A stretch of DNA of 40,353 nucleotides, taken from assembly GCA_902576115.1 (NCBI GenBank), contig CACGUE010000006.1:25001-65353 (forward strand), read 5' to 3'. Positions 28,812 through 37,823 of the stretch are shown piece by piece (the first letter of the stretch is position 1; the number at the start of each line of letters is the position of its first letter). The notes beneath the pieces were generated by a model. The model was not told the origin of the DNA. It saw only the letters and a list, made by a program, of their open reading frames with translations, and did not search any database. This DNA is from an uncultured Pelagibacteraceae bacterium. GTDB taxonomy: Bacteria; Pseudomonadota; Alphaproteobacteria; Pelagibacterales; Pelagibacteraceae. A program made the position numbers and the translations under genes.

Positions 28812-29587
28812 TGGCTTTAATTAAAAAATTTGAAATAAAAAACTTTCAATCAGAAGAAACTATAGTGGAAATTAAGAATGTATCTGTTTTTTATAACAAA
28901 AGACAAATATTAAGTAATTTAAATTTAAGTATTAAGAGACAAGAAATTTTAGGAATGTTAGGTCCTAATGGAGTTGGAAAGTCAACAATATTCAATCTAA
29001 TAACTGGTCTCAAAGATCCAAATTATGGCGAAGTAATTATCGATGGAATAAATGTTACAAATCTTCCAATTAATGAAAGGTTTACAAAATTTAGACTAGG
29101 GTTGGTGCCTCAATATGGAGGATTAATTCATGATTTATCTTTGTTAGATAACTTAAAACTTGTATCAGAGTTGCATATAAAAGAAAAAGGGTTAAGAGAA
29201 CAAAAGATTAATAAGTTAATATCTCAGTTTGAGTTTGAAGCATTATTAAATATTCAGTCAAAGCATTTGTCAGGAGGTCAAAAAAAGAAATTAGTGATTG
29301 CTATGGCTTTAATTAACGATCCTAAAATATTATTGTTAGACGAGCCATTTGCAGCTTTAGATATTTTAACTATTAAAATGCTTCAAGAAATAATTTTAAA
29401 TCTAAAATCTACTGAGGAAATAACTGTAGTAATATGTGATCATCAGGCTAGAGATTTATTAAATTGTGTTTCAAGAGCAATAATTTTATCTAATGGAAAA
29501 ATTATCGCATCAGGAAGTCCGGAAGAGGTAATAAGCAATAAAGTTGCAAAAACACAATATTTTGGTGAAGAGTTTAACATAAGTTAA
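28811..29587 (+). CDS. lptB: LPS export ABC transporter ATPase LptB
   Basis: A 258-aa ABC ATPase that powers extraction of LPS from the inner membrane. Walker A is GPNGVGKST (51-59), the signature is LSGGQKKK, and Walker B is ILLLDEPFAALD, followed by the switch histidine in VICDHQ. It is more diverged than usual for LptB (LSGGQ rather than LSGGER, FAALD rather than FAGVD), but the C-terminal YFGEEF and the lptC neighbour support the call. The N terminus is about 20 residues longer than E. coli LptB. It overlaps the lptC stop by one base. Confidence 0.85.
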   Translation: MALIKKFEIKNFQSEETIVEIKNVSVFYNKRQILSNLNLSIKRQEILGMLGPNGVGKSTIFNLITGLKDPNYGEVIIDGINVTNLPINERFTKFRLGLVPQYGGLIHDLSLLDNLKLVSELHIKEKGLREQKINKLISQFEFEALLNIQSKHLSGGQKKKLVIAMALINDPKILLLDEPFAALDILTIKMLQEIILNLKSTEEITVVICDHQARDLLNCVSRAIILSNGKIIASGSPEEVISNKVAKTQYFGEEFNIS

Positions 29588-29594
29588 TTCATCA

Positions 29595-30920
29595 ATGAAA
29601 AATCACGTTTTAATTAAAAAAAAAATAAGACCATTCAATAAACACATTGAGGTAAGTGGGGATAAAAGTATTTCAATTAGATGTATATTGCTAGCGTCTC
29701 AAGCTATTGGCAAATCCAAGATTTATAATTTACTAGAATCTGAAGATGTGATTAATACTTTATTGTCTATAAAAAAATTAGGTATCAAATATAAAAAAGT
29801 TAAAAATTACTACGAAATAGATGGTTATGGAATTGATGGTTTTAACATAAAAAAAAATATAACAATAAATGCTGGAAATTCGGGAACGCTAGCAAGACTA
29901 ATTCTTGGAATTTTAATTAATGCAAAGAAAGAGATTAAAATAATAGGAGATAGAAGTTTATCAAAAAGAGATTTTTCAAGAGTGACAACACCTCTTGCGA
30001 TATTTGGTGCAAATATTGTTACAAATAAAAAAAAATTACCAGTAAAAATAAAAGGATCTGAATTCTTGAGACCAATAATTTTTAATGAGAGGTTGGGAAG
30101 CGCTCAGTGCAAAAGCTCAGTAATGTTAGCTGCAATTAAAACTCCAGGTAAAACTATAATTAAAGCAAAAAAATCAAGGAACCATACTGAGCTGATTTTT
30201 AAATATCTCAAGATACCAATTAAAGTATTAAAAAAAAAGAATTATGACTTTATTCAGATAGATGGACCTGCGAATTTTAGGGGTTTTGATTATAAAATAC
30301 CTGGAGATATAAGCTCTAGTTCTTTTTTTTTAGTATTAACTCTACTAACAGATAAATCAAAACTTTTGATTAAAAATGTTAATGTAAATAATTCTAGAAC
30401 TGGGATTATAAAAATTTTAAATAAAATGAATGCCAAAATTTTATTAAAGAACAAAAAAAATTACAATGGTGAGGATATAGCAGATATATTTGTTAAAAGT
30501 AATAACGATCTGATCTCAATTGATTGTTCAGAGAAACTTAATAGTTCCGCAATAGATGAATTTTTGGTAATATTTCTTGTTGCTGCCAAAGCAAAAGGTA
30601 TTTCGATTTTTAGAAATTTATCAGAACTTAATAATAAAGAAAGTCCAAGATTAGAAATTGCAACAAAATTTCTAAGGAAACTTGGTATTAAAGTTTTACG
30701 AAATGGAAGTAATATAAAAATTTATGGAAACCCAAATTTAAGTTTGAAAAGCGATTATGTAATCGAAAATTTTAGAGAAGATCACAGAGTTTTTATGATG
30801 TCTTGTATTGCCGCGTTATCATTTGGGGGCAAATGGAAAATTAAAGACAAAAAATCTATTAATACCTCTTTTCCAATGTTTATAAATTTATTGGAAAAAT
30901 TAGGAGCAGAAATAAATTGA
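29595..30920 (+). CDS. aroA: 3-phosphoshikimate 1-carboxyvinyltransferase (EPSP synthase)
   Basis: A 441-aa shikimate-pathway enzyme that joins shikimate-3-phosphate and PEP. Visible motifs are the N-terminal GDKSISIRCILLAS, AGNSGTLARLILGIL (the PEP-site region), GSAQCKSSVMLAA and REDHRVFMMSCIAAL near the C terminus. The glycine-alanine segment (NAGNSGT) is of the standard type. It precedes cmk, an order conserved in many proteobacteria, and the aroA TGA overlaps the cmk start. Confidence 0.95.
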   Translation: MKNHVLIKKKIRPFNKHIEVSGDKSISIRCILLASQAIGKSKIYNLLESEDVINTLLSIKKLGIKYKKVKNYYEIDGYGIDGFNIKKNITINAGNSGTLARLILGILINAKKEIKIIGDRSLSKRDFSRVTTPLAIFGANIVTNKKKLPVKIKGSEFLRPIIFNERLGSAQCKSSVMLAAIKTPGKTIIKAKKSRNHTELIFKYLKIPIKVLKKKNYDFIQIDGPANFRGFDYKIPGDISSSSFFLVLTLLTDKSKLLIKNVNVNNSRTGIIKILNKMNAKILLKNKKNYNGEDIADIFVKSNNDLISIDCSEKLNSSAIDEFLVIFLVAAKAKGISIFRNLSELNNKESPRLEIATKFLRKLGIKVLRNGSNIKIYGNPNLSLKSDYVIENFREDHRVFMMSCIAALSFGGKWKIKDKKSINTSFPMFINLLEKLGAEIN

Positions 30921-31591
30921 TTAAATTAAACAAAAAAATTGAATTTAAAATTGCTGCTGACGGAAGTAGTGCTTCAGGCAAAACTACTGCTTGTTATTTA
31001 ATTGCAAAAAAATTTAAAATGAACTTTTTATCGAGTGGGACCCTGTATAGATTTTGTGCATTAAAATTGCTAGAAAATAATTATAAATGTAACAAAAAGT
31101 TTATTGATAAAGTGGCTAAGTCAATAACACTTAGAAAATTAAAAAACAAAAATCTATATAGCCAAGAAGTAGCGCTATTATCCGCAGTAATAGCAAAAAA
31201 ACCTTATGTACGTAAAGCTCTAAAAGATTTTCAAAAAAAATTCATAAAAAAATCTAAATTAGTAATCATTGAAGGGAGAGATATCGGAACAAAAATAATG
31301 CCCAAAGCAGATTTAAAATTTTTCTTCACTTGTTCAATAATTGAAAAGGCTAGAAGAAGACTTAAAGAATTTAGAAAAACGAATAAAAAAATTACCCTAA
31401 AACAGGTTGAAAAAGCCCTGAATCAGCGAGATAAGGAGGATACTAGAAGAAAAATAAGTCCCTTGATTATAGCTAAAAATGCTGTATTAGTCGACACCAC
31501 TAAATTAAGTATTAATAAGATGGAGGCTAAACTTACTAATTTAGTGTTAAAAGGTTTAAAAAATAAGTATGGAAATATACAAAGATCTTAA
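30917..31591 (+). CDS. cmk: Cytidylate kinase
   Basis: A 224-aa CMP/dCMP kinase. The P-loop is DGSSASGKTT (15-24). GRDIGTKIMPKADLKFFFT and RDKEDTRRKISPL are also family features. The best start is TTG at 30917, overlapping the aroA stop (TTGA), with no suitable ATG nearby. The last 23 nt overlap the beginning of rpsA, a tight cmk-rpsA arrangement common in proteobacteria. Confidence 0.93.
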   Translation: MIKLNKKIEFKIAADGSSASGKTTACYLIAKKFKMNFLSSGTLYRFCALKLLENNYKCNKKFIDKVAKSITLRKLKNKNLYSQEVALLSAVIAKKPYVRKALKDFQKKFIKKSKLVIIEGRDIGTKIMPKADLKFFFTCSIIEKARRRLKEFRKTNKKITLKQVEKALNQRDKEDTRRKISPLIIAKNAVLVDTTKLSINKMEAKLTNLVLKGLKNKYGNIQRS

Positions 31592-33299
31592 TTCACCAGC
31601 ATCACAACAATTCGAAAAATTACTTAACAACCAATTATCTAAAAACAAAATCGAAGAAGGCAAAATAATAGAAGGTAAAGTTACAAAAATTACTGAAAAA
31701 TTTGTGTTTATATTTATCCCAGGTTTAAAGAGCGAGCCTATTGTCGATATCAATGAATTAAAAATGATAGGGTTAAAAGATAAAGTTGTTGTTGGAGAGG
31801 ATATACCTGTTTTGCTAGAGAAAATTGAGGACAAAAACGGCGAAGTAGTAGTTTCCGCATTAAAAGCACAAAAAATTAAAGGATGGTATAAACTTGAAAA
31901 AGCTTATGAAGAAAATGAGTCTATAATCGGCAAAATTACCTCAAAATGCAAAGGAGGCGTGATTGTGGAGCATATTGATACTGGATCATTGATGTTTTGT
32001 CCAGGATCGCAAATAAGTGACAAGCCTTTAAAAAATATTGATCATCTTATTGGAATAGAACAAAAATTTGCAATAATTAAATTGGATAAATTAAGAGGAA
32101 ATGCATGTGTATCTCGAAGACAAATAGTTTCATCTAATAAAAGAGAGGACAAAGCCAAAATTATCGAAAAATTTAAAGTAGGGGATATTATAAAAGATGC
32201 AGTCGTGAAAGGTTATTCGTCGTTTGGATGTTTTTTTGAGGTAAATAATGAAATAGATGTTTTAGTGCACTTACAAGAAATTTCTTATTCAAGGGTTAAT
32301 CATCCAGATGAAATTTTTAATATTGGTGAAAAACATGACTTAAAAGTTATTTCAGTTGACAAAGAAAAACTTCAAATTGGATGTTCAATCAAACAATTAT
32401 CACCAGATCCTTTTGAGCATATTGCAAACTATGAAATTGGAAATAAATATAAAGTAAAAGTTGATAAAATAACAGACTATGGATGTTTCTGCTCTCTAGA
32501 ACCTGGACTCAGCACATTGCTTCATAGTAGCGAAATGAGTTGGACAAAAAAGAATGCGATACCAAAAAAATTATTTAAAGTTGGTGATTTGATTGATTGT
32601 GTAATAACCGAGATTGATAAAGAAAAAAGACGAATTGCTATTTCACACAAACTTACATTGGAAAATCCATATCAGGTATTTATGGACAAATTTCCAGAGG
32701 GAAGTGAAATAAGTGGAATTGTATCTAGCTCGAATGAATATGCATTATATGTTAAACTTGACAACTTTGATATAGATGGTTTTCTTCATGCCAACGATTT
32801 AAGCTATACAGGTAAACCAGAGGAAGAACTAAAAAAATTTAAAAAAGACGATAAATTAAAAGTTAAAATTCTAGAAATAAAAAAAGATGAGCAAAAAGTC
32901 AGGGTTGGCTTGAAGCAATTAAGCAAAGACCCATTTGATTGGTTTGAAGGTAAAAAAGTTAATGATGTAATTACAGTTCAAGTTGTATCTACTGATAATA
33001 AAGGATTAACAGTTAAACCAGAAAATTGTGAGCTAAATTTTTTAATAAAAAAATCTAATATTGCATTGAATACCACCGATGCAAGACCGTCAAGATTTGT
33101 TGGTGGAGAGAGAATTGATGCTGCAATAGCTGAATTAAATATAGAAAAAAGAAAAGTCAGCTTAAGCATCAAACTATTAGAAGAATTACAAAATAAGGAA
33201 GCAGTAACAAAATTTTCAAGCCCTTTGAGTGGAAAAAACCTTCCTTTTTCTTCACTATCTGAAAAATTGGGGGATAAAAAAAACAAAGGTGATGAGTAA
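31569..33299 (+). CDS. rpsA: 30S ribosomal protein S1
   Basis: A 576-aa protein made of six S1 RNA-binding repeats at about 30-95, 113-180, 198-265, 284-355, 371-440 and 458-525. Repeats 3-6 show the clearest pattern (for example YSSFGCFFEV and DYGCFCSLE). S1 helps the ribosome bind mRNAs, which matters in a genome with weak Shine-Dalgarno sites. The ATG lies inside the end of cmk, and MEIYKDLNSPASQQFEKLL fits as the start. It is followed after 4 nt by the IHF-like gene. Confidence 0.95.
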   Translation: MEIYKDLNSPASQQFEKLLNNQLSKNKIEEGKIIEGKVTKITEKFVFIFIPGLKSEPIVDINELKMIGLKDKVVVGEDIPVLLEKIEDKNGEVVVSALKAQKIKGWYKLEKAYEENESIIGKITSKCKGGVIVEHIDTGSLMFCPGSQISDKPLKNIDHLIGIEQKFAIIKLDKLRGNACVSRRQIVSSNKREDKAKIIEKFKVGDIIKDAVVKGYSSFGCFFEVNNEIDVLVHLQEISYSRVNHPDEIFNIGEKHDLKVISVDKEKLQIGCSIKQLSPDPFEHIANYEIGNKYKVKVDKITDYGCFCSLEPGLSTLLHSSEMSWTKKNAIPKKLFKVGDLIDCVITEIDKEKRRIAISHKLTLENPYQVFMDKFPEGSEISGIVSSSNEYALYVKLDNFDIDGFLHANDLSYTGKPEEELKKFKKDDKLKVKILEIKKDEQKVRVGLKQLSKDPFDWFEGKKVNDVITVQVVSTDNKGLTVKPENCELNFLIKKSNIALNTTDARPSRFVGGERIDAAIAELNIEKRKVSLSIKLLEELQNKEAVTKFSSPLSGKNLPFSSLSEKLGDKKNKGDE

Positions 33300-33303
33300 T
33301 TAG

Positions 33304-33594
33304 TTGTCTACAAAGAAATCAGAAATTATCAAAAAACTATCTGATAACTATCCTAATTTTATAAAAAAAGATTTAATTAAATTTATTGAGATTATCACAA
33401 CAGAAATAAAAAATTCTTTAAGAAGGAAAGAAAGAGTAGAATTAAGAGATGTATTTTCAATAGAGCCAAGATTACAGAAAGAAAGAATTTCAAGAAATCC
33501 AAAAACTAATGAAAAAGTTTTAGTAAAAGAAAAATATTCTATAATATTTAAATCATCAAAATTGTGGCTAGATCAACTAAATAATGAAAAATAA
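33304..33594 (+). CDS. ihfB: Integration host factor beta / HU family DNA-binding protein
   Basis: A 96-aa histone-like protein. The N-terminal helices (KKSEIIKKLSDNYPNFIKKD) and the arm segment RISRNPKTNEKVLVKEKYS, with the DNA-intercalating NP, mark the HU/IHF family. Position right after rpsA is typical of ihfB. It appears to start with TTG, 4 nt after the rpsA stop. The usual GFGSF segment is diverged (RDVFSIEP), so HU versus IHF-beta rests mainly on gene order. Confidence 0.85.
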   Translation: MSTKKSEIIKKLSDNYPNFIKKDLIKFIEIITTEIKNSLRRKERVELRDVFSIEPRLQKERISRNPKTNEKVLVKEKYSIIFKSSKLWLDQLNNEK

Positions 33595-34255
33595 AATTTT
33601 TATAGCTTGTGATACTACAAGTATAAAAAAAATTAACAATATTATAAAAAATACAAAATCAAAAAAATTAAAAATTGGTTATAAATTTGGTTTAGAGTTT
33701 TTAAATTCAAAAAATGGTAGAAATTATATCGAAAAATTAAAAAATGAAATCACTTTTGGAGATTTTAAATTTTCAGATATTCCAAATACTTGTGCATCAG
33801 CAATTAAAAGTGTTAGTGATTTGAAATTTAATTATTTAACAATTCACATTAGTGCAGGACTTGAAGCTCTTAAGTTAACGAAAAAATTTGCAGGAAAAAC
33901 AAAATTAATTGGTGTTACAATTCTAACTTCATTAGATAATAAGGCTATCAAAGAAATCGGTTTTAGTAAAAATGTTAAAGAATTAGTTCTTCATCAAGCA
34001 AAATTGGCGACTAAAGCAAAATTGGATGCTATCGTATGTAGTGCTAAAGAAGTTAAAATAGTAAAAAAAGTATTTAAAAAAGAGATTATAACTCCAGGTA
34101 TAAGATTAAATTCTAAAAGAGACGATCAAAAAAGAGTTTTAACGCCTAATGAAGCTTATAAAAATGGAGCTGACTGGCTTGTAATTGGTAGGGATATTAC
34201 CAAAGGTAAAGTCAAAAATAATATTCAAAAATTAATTAATCATTTAGATAAATGA
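33584..34255 (+). CDS. pyrF: Orotidine 5'-phosphate decarboxylase
   Basis: A 223-aa TIM-barrel enzyme that performs the last step of UMP synthesis. The catalytic DxKxxD is present as D60-K62-D65 in GDFKFSDIPNT. ITPGIRL and NGADWLVIGRDITKG form the phosphate-binding part. The protein is diverged but the catalytic residues are intact. The start overlaps the ihfB-like gene by 11 nt; the stop overlaps the trpF start (ATGA). Confidence 0.92.
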   Translation: MKNKIFIACDTTSIKKINNIIKNTKSKKLKIGYKFGLEFLNSKNGRNYIEKLKNEITFGDFKFSDIPNTCASAIKSVSDLKFNYLTIHISAGLEALKLTKKFAGKTKLIGVTILTSLDNKAIKEIGFSKNVKELVLHQAKLATKAKLDAIVCSAKEVKIVKKVFKKEIITPGIRLNSKRDDQKRVLTPNEAYKNGADWLVIGRDITKGKVKNNIQKLINHLDK

Positions 34256-34869
34256 TAAAGAGTTTAAAAATTTGTGGGATCTCAGATCCTAAAACATTAA
34301 ACTATATCTTAAAACATCCTAATCCACCAAAATTTATTGGCTTCGTAACAAATTACAAAAAAAGTAGAAGATTTGTTGAATACGGAAAACTAAAAGAACT
34401 ACTTGATGTCGATAAAAAAGATATAAAATTTGTTTCGGTTCTTGTAAATCCAACAGATGAAATTTTAGAAAAATTAAGAAATTTAAATTTTGATTACTAT
34501 CAACTATATGATGTTGGGCCTGAGAGAACAAAGGATATTAAAATAAAATATGGTATAAAAATAATAACCGCACTTACTGTTTCTACAGAAGATGACGTAA
34601 TTAAATATAAAAATTATCTAGAGGTATCAGATATAATTTTATTTGATTCAAAAGGATATCATAAATCAGAAAGTTTTGATCATAAACTATTAGATATTGT
34701 ACCAAATGAATTAAATAAAATGATTGCAGGTAACATTCAAATAGAAGATATTCCAAATTTTAAAAATAAAGACTTCATAATTGATCTTAGCGGTGCATTA
34801 GAAGATGAAAATGGAAAAAAAGATATAAGTAGAATTAATAAATTGTTAAACTTGTCTGGAAAAATATGA
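34252..34869 (+). CDS. trpF: Phosphoribosylanthranilate isomerase (diverged)
   Basis: A 205-aa TIM-barrel protein in the trpF position before trpB and trpA. The general base cysteine (C8 in KICGI) and the general acid aspartate (D132 in LFDSKG) are kept. The usual glycine-rich GGTG segment before FDW is replaced by HKSESFDH, QLHG reads QLYD, and DVSSGVE reads DLSGALE followed by GKKD. It is probably functional as TrpF, but it lies at the edge of the family. Start and stop overlap pyrF and trpB by 4 nt each, so the genes are translationally coupled. Confidence 0.8.
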   Translation: MIKSLKICGISDPKTLNYILKHPNPPKFIGFVTNYKKSRRFVEYGKLKELLDVDKKDIKFVSVLVNPTDEILEKLRNLNFDYYQLYDVGPERTKDIKIKYGIKIITALTVSTEDDVIKYKNYLEVSDIILFDSKGYHKSESFDHKLLDIVPNELNKMIAGNIQIEDIPNFKNKDFIIDLSGALEDENGKKDISRINKLLNLSGKI

Positions 34870-36110
34870 AACTTAAAAAAGGGATTCCTGTAATAGACCA
34901 AGGTAATAAACTTGGATTTTGGGGGGGTAAATTTGGAGGAAACTTTGTTCCCGAGACATTAAAAAAACCTATCGAGGATTTAGAAATACTATTTAATAAA
35001 CTTAAAAAAGATAAAAAATTTATACGAGAAAGAGATAAATATTTTAAAAATTGGATTGGTGTACCTACTCGTTTCATAAAATTAGAAAATTTAACAAAAC
35101 ACGTGGGTGGAGCTCAAATTTGGTCTAAAGTTGTTTCAGATGCAAATGGTGGGGCACACAAGGTCTACAACGCAACTGTCCATTGTTTACTTGCAAAACG
35201 CTCTGGTAAAAAAGTTATAATTGGGGACACAGGTGCAGGATATGCAGGCAAAATGTTAAGTATGGCTGCAAGAAAGTTTGGTCTTAAATGTAAAATTTTC
35301 ATGGGTGCAAAAGATATTGCAAGACAACAACCAAATGTAAAAGCGATTAAAAAAAATGGTGCCGAGGTAGTTCCGGTTTATTCGGGAAGTCAAACGCTTG
35401 TGGATGCTGTTTCAGAGTGTATGAGGTTCTGGGTTGCTAATTGTGATACTACAGCCATGTGTGTTGGAAGCACAGTTGGGCCAGCTGTTTTTGTTCGTAT
35501 TTGCGGATGGAGTACTAGTCAAATTTCAAGAGAGCTAAAAGTTCAATTAATTGATGAGTTTGGATCAATTCCAAAAAAACTTAAACTTTACAATTGTGTG
35601 GGCGGTGGAAGTTCGAGTTTTGGATTTTGGAATGAGTTTATGGATTATGATAAAAAACAATGTGAATTTATTGGCGTAGAAGCTGGGGGACCTACAAAAA
35701 GTAAAAAACATGCAGCACCATTAACTTATGGTTCTAAAATTGGAATTCTACACGGTGCAGCCCAATATGTTAATCAAAACTCAGACGGACAAATAGAAGA
35801 AACAGAATCTATTTCAGCAGGTTTGGATTACCCTGGAATTTCTCCGCTTCATTGTTTTTTAAAAGACACAAGGAGAGCTAGATATACTGCTGCAAGTGAT
35901 GAACAAGCGTTAAATGCTTACAAACTTGTTACAAAATTTGAAAAATTAAGACCATCTCTTGAACCTTGCCACGCATTTGCTGTTGCAATAGCTGAATCAA
36001 AAAAATTGAGCAAAGATACGATCGTAGTAGTTAACAGTTGCGGTGATGCGTACAAAGACCGAGGGATTTTAGAGAAAAGATTAGGAAAAAAGTATGTTAA
36101 ATCCAATTAG
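34866..36110 (+). CDS. trpB: Tryptophan synthase beta chain (atypical active site)
   Basis: A 414-aa fold-type II PLP enzyme that normally joins indole and serine. Kept are the PLP lysine K99 in GGAHK, the GGG of the phosphate loop (246-248), D321 in SAGLDYP and E366 in LEPCH. Changed relative to Salmonella TrpB (its numbering): E109 to D (D121), Q114-H115 to Y-A (126-127), K167 to V (V179), N236 to S (S250), S377 to C (C392) and R379 to D (D394). The KREDL stretch before GGAHK is replaced by KVVSDAN. The frame is open throughout, so these are not sequencing breaks. Position between trpF and trpA supports TrpB, but activity may be altered. Confidence 0.85.
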   Translation: MKLKKGIPVIDQGNKLGFWGGKFGGNFVPETLKKPIEDLEILFNKLKKDKKFIRERDKYFKNWIGVPTRFIKLENLTKHVGGAQIWSKVVSDANGGAHKVYNATVHCLLAKRSGKKVIIGDTGAGYAGKMLSMAARKFGLKCKIFMGAKDIARQQPNVKAIKKNGAEVVPVYSGSQTLVDAVSECMRFWVANCDTTAMCVGSTVGPAVFVRICGWSTSQISRELKVQLIDEFGSIPKKLKLYNCVGGGSSSFGFWNEFMDYDKKQCEFIGVEAGGPTKSKKHAAPLTYGSKIGILHGAAQYVNQNSDGQIEETESISAGLDYPGISPLHCFLKDTRRARYTAASDEQALNAYKLVTKFEKLRPSLEPCHAFAVAIAESKKLSKDTIVVVNSCGDAYKDRGILEKRLGKKYVKSN

Positions 36111-36894
36111 CGTAGCATTTATAAAAGCAAAACAAGAAAATAGGCCTGCTTTACTAACTTATACAGTTGCTGGTGATAGCTCAAAAAAACAATCTTTAAA
36201 TATATTAAAATCAATTTCAAAAAATGCAGATATTTTGGAAGTAGGCGTACCCCACAACACCCCTGTAGCAGATGGAAATCAGATTCAAACAAGTGCGTAT
36301 AGAGCAATCAAAAATGGGATTAAAGTAAATGATATTTTCAAAATTGTAAAAGACTTCAAAAAGTTTGATAAAAATAAACCTGTTATCTTAATGGGCTATT
36401 ATAATATGATCTTTCAATATGGTGAAAATAAATTTTTAAATAAATGTAATTTATCTGGTGTTAATGGATTAATAGTAGTTGATTTACCTTGGCCAGAAAA
36501 TAAGAATTTCGCAAAAAAATGTAAAAAAAAATCTATCTATTTTATTCAGCTTTTATCTCCAACAACGACAAAAATTAGGCTAAAAAAAATTATAAAAGAC
36601 TCTCATCCCATGAATTATTTTATTTCAATGTTGAGTACAACTGGTGGTAAACTAAAAATATCACCTAAAGAGATAATAAAAAATTACATCAAAATAAAAA
36701 AAATCGATCCAAAAAAAAAGGTAGTTATTGGTTTTGGAATCACAGAAAAAACAATTGGTAAACTAAAATCTGCAGATGGATTAGTTGTAGGAAGTGCTAT
36801 TTGTAAGGAAATTAGCAGGAGTTTAAATCATAGACAAAATCCTGTCACAAATGTAAGTAAGCTAGTAAAAGAATTAAAAAGTAAAATTCTATGA
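36094..36894 (+). CDS. trpA: Tryptophan synthase alpha chain (atypical)
   Basis: A 266-aa TIM barrel that splits indole-glycerol phosphate. The catalytic acids are at the same numbers as in Salmonella TrpA: E49 and D60, and loop-6 threonine is kept in STTGG. The loop between the acids reads VPHNTPVADGN instead of VPFSDPLADGP, so D56, which pairs with beta K167, is T56. Loop 6 has MLSTTG instead of the usual SGVTG. The gene starts 17 nt inside trpB. The matching changes in alpha and beta suggest coevolution at the interface. Confidence 0.85.
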   Translation: MLNPISVAFIKAKQENRPALLTYTVAGDSSKKQSLNILKSISKNADILEVGVPHNTPVADGNQIQTSAYRAIKNGIKVNDIFKIVKDFKKFDKNKPVILMGYYNMIFQYGENKFLNKCNLSGVNGLIVVDLPWPENKNFAKKCKKKSIYFIQLLSPTTTKIRLKKIIKDSHPMNYFISMLSTTGGKLKISPKEIIKNYIKIKKIDPKKKVVIGFGITEKTIGKLKSADGLVVGSAICKEISRSLNHRQNPVTNVSKLVKELKSKIL

Positions 36895-37823
36895 ACTGGA
36901 TTACAAAAGCTTTAAGTTTTGGCGAAAAAATTAAACGAGTCTTAAAAAAAAGACCATCAAAAGAAGATATAGCAAACTCTGACTGGACCAGTTGTTGCAA
37001 AGGCCCAATATTAAAGAAAGATCTTGAGGAAAATTTATGGGTTTGTAACTCGTGTGGTAAACATCATAGAATTAATTGTCGACAAAGATTTGACATTATT
37101 TTTGGAAAAAATGCTTACGAAATAATTGATACACCGATTCCAGCGGAAGACCCTCTTCAATGGATCGATACCAAGTCATATAAAGATAGATTAAAATCTG
37201 CACGAAAAAAAACTAATCAGAATTCAGCTGTGATGATTGCTAAAGGAAGAATAAATGGTGTAGAAGTAACAGCAGGAGCTATCAATTTTGAGTTTATTGG
37301 TGGCTCTGTTGGTGCAGCTGAGGGCGAAGCAATTATTTATGGTGTTCAACACGCTATTGACAATCAAACACCATTTGTTTTCTTTCCTTGTGGTGGAGGA
37401 CAAAGAATGTTTGAGTCTCCTATTGCCCTTGCAAATATGACAAGAACTACCCTTGCTATTAATGAACTTAAAAAAAATAATCTTCCTTATTTAGTTTGTT
37501 TTACAGATCCAACAGCTGGTGGAATTACTGCATCTTTTGCGATGTTAGGTGACATTCATTTTGCTGAACCTGGGTGTTTAATAGCCTTTGCGGGTAAAAG
37601 AGTTATACAAGCAACAGTTAAAGAAGAACTTAGTTCAGACTTTCAAACGTCTGAGTTCGTCGAAAAACATGGATTTGTCGACAGAATAGTTGAACGAAAA
37701 GATTTAAAAACCGAAATAAGCTTACTATTATCAATATTGTTAAAAAAAGATAACGCGGTAAATGAAAAGCAAATAAATGAAACTTCAGACAATATTGAAC
37801 CGCTTGCAAAAGCTGCATCCTAA
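36891..37823 (+). CDS. accD: Acetyl-CoA carboxylase carboxyltransferase subunit beta
   Basis: A 310-aa carboxyltransferase subunit that partners AccA (14192-15298). The core shows FEFIGGSVGAAEGEAI, PCGGGQRMFES and DPTAGGITASFAMLGD. The N-terminal zinc ribbon, usually two CxxC pairs, has CNSC (52-55) but an altered first half with adjacent C35-C36, so metal binding is uncertain; alphaproteobacterial AccD often loses these cysteines. It overlaps trpA by 4 nt and is followed by folC, a conserved order. Confidence 0.94.
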   Translation: MNWITKALSFGEKIKRVLKKRPSKEDIANSDWTSCCKGPILKKDLEENLWVCNSCGKHHRINCRQRFDIIFGKNAYEIIDTPIPAEDPLQWIDTKSYKDRLKSARKKTNQNSAVMIAKGRINGVEVTAGAINFEFIGGSVGAAEGEAIIYGVQHAIDNQTPFVFFPCGGGQRMFESPIALANMTRTTLAINELKKNNLPYLVCFTDPTAGGITASFAMLGDIHFAEPGCLIAFAGKRVIQATVKEELSSDFQTSEFVEKHGFVDRIVERKDLKTEISLLLSILLKKDNAVNEKQINETSDNIEPLAKAAS

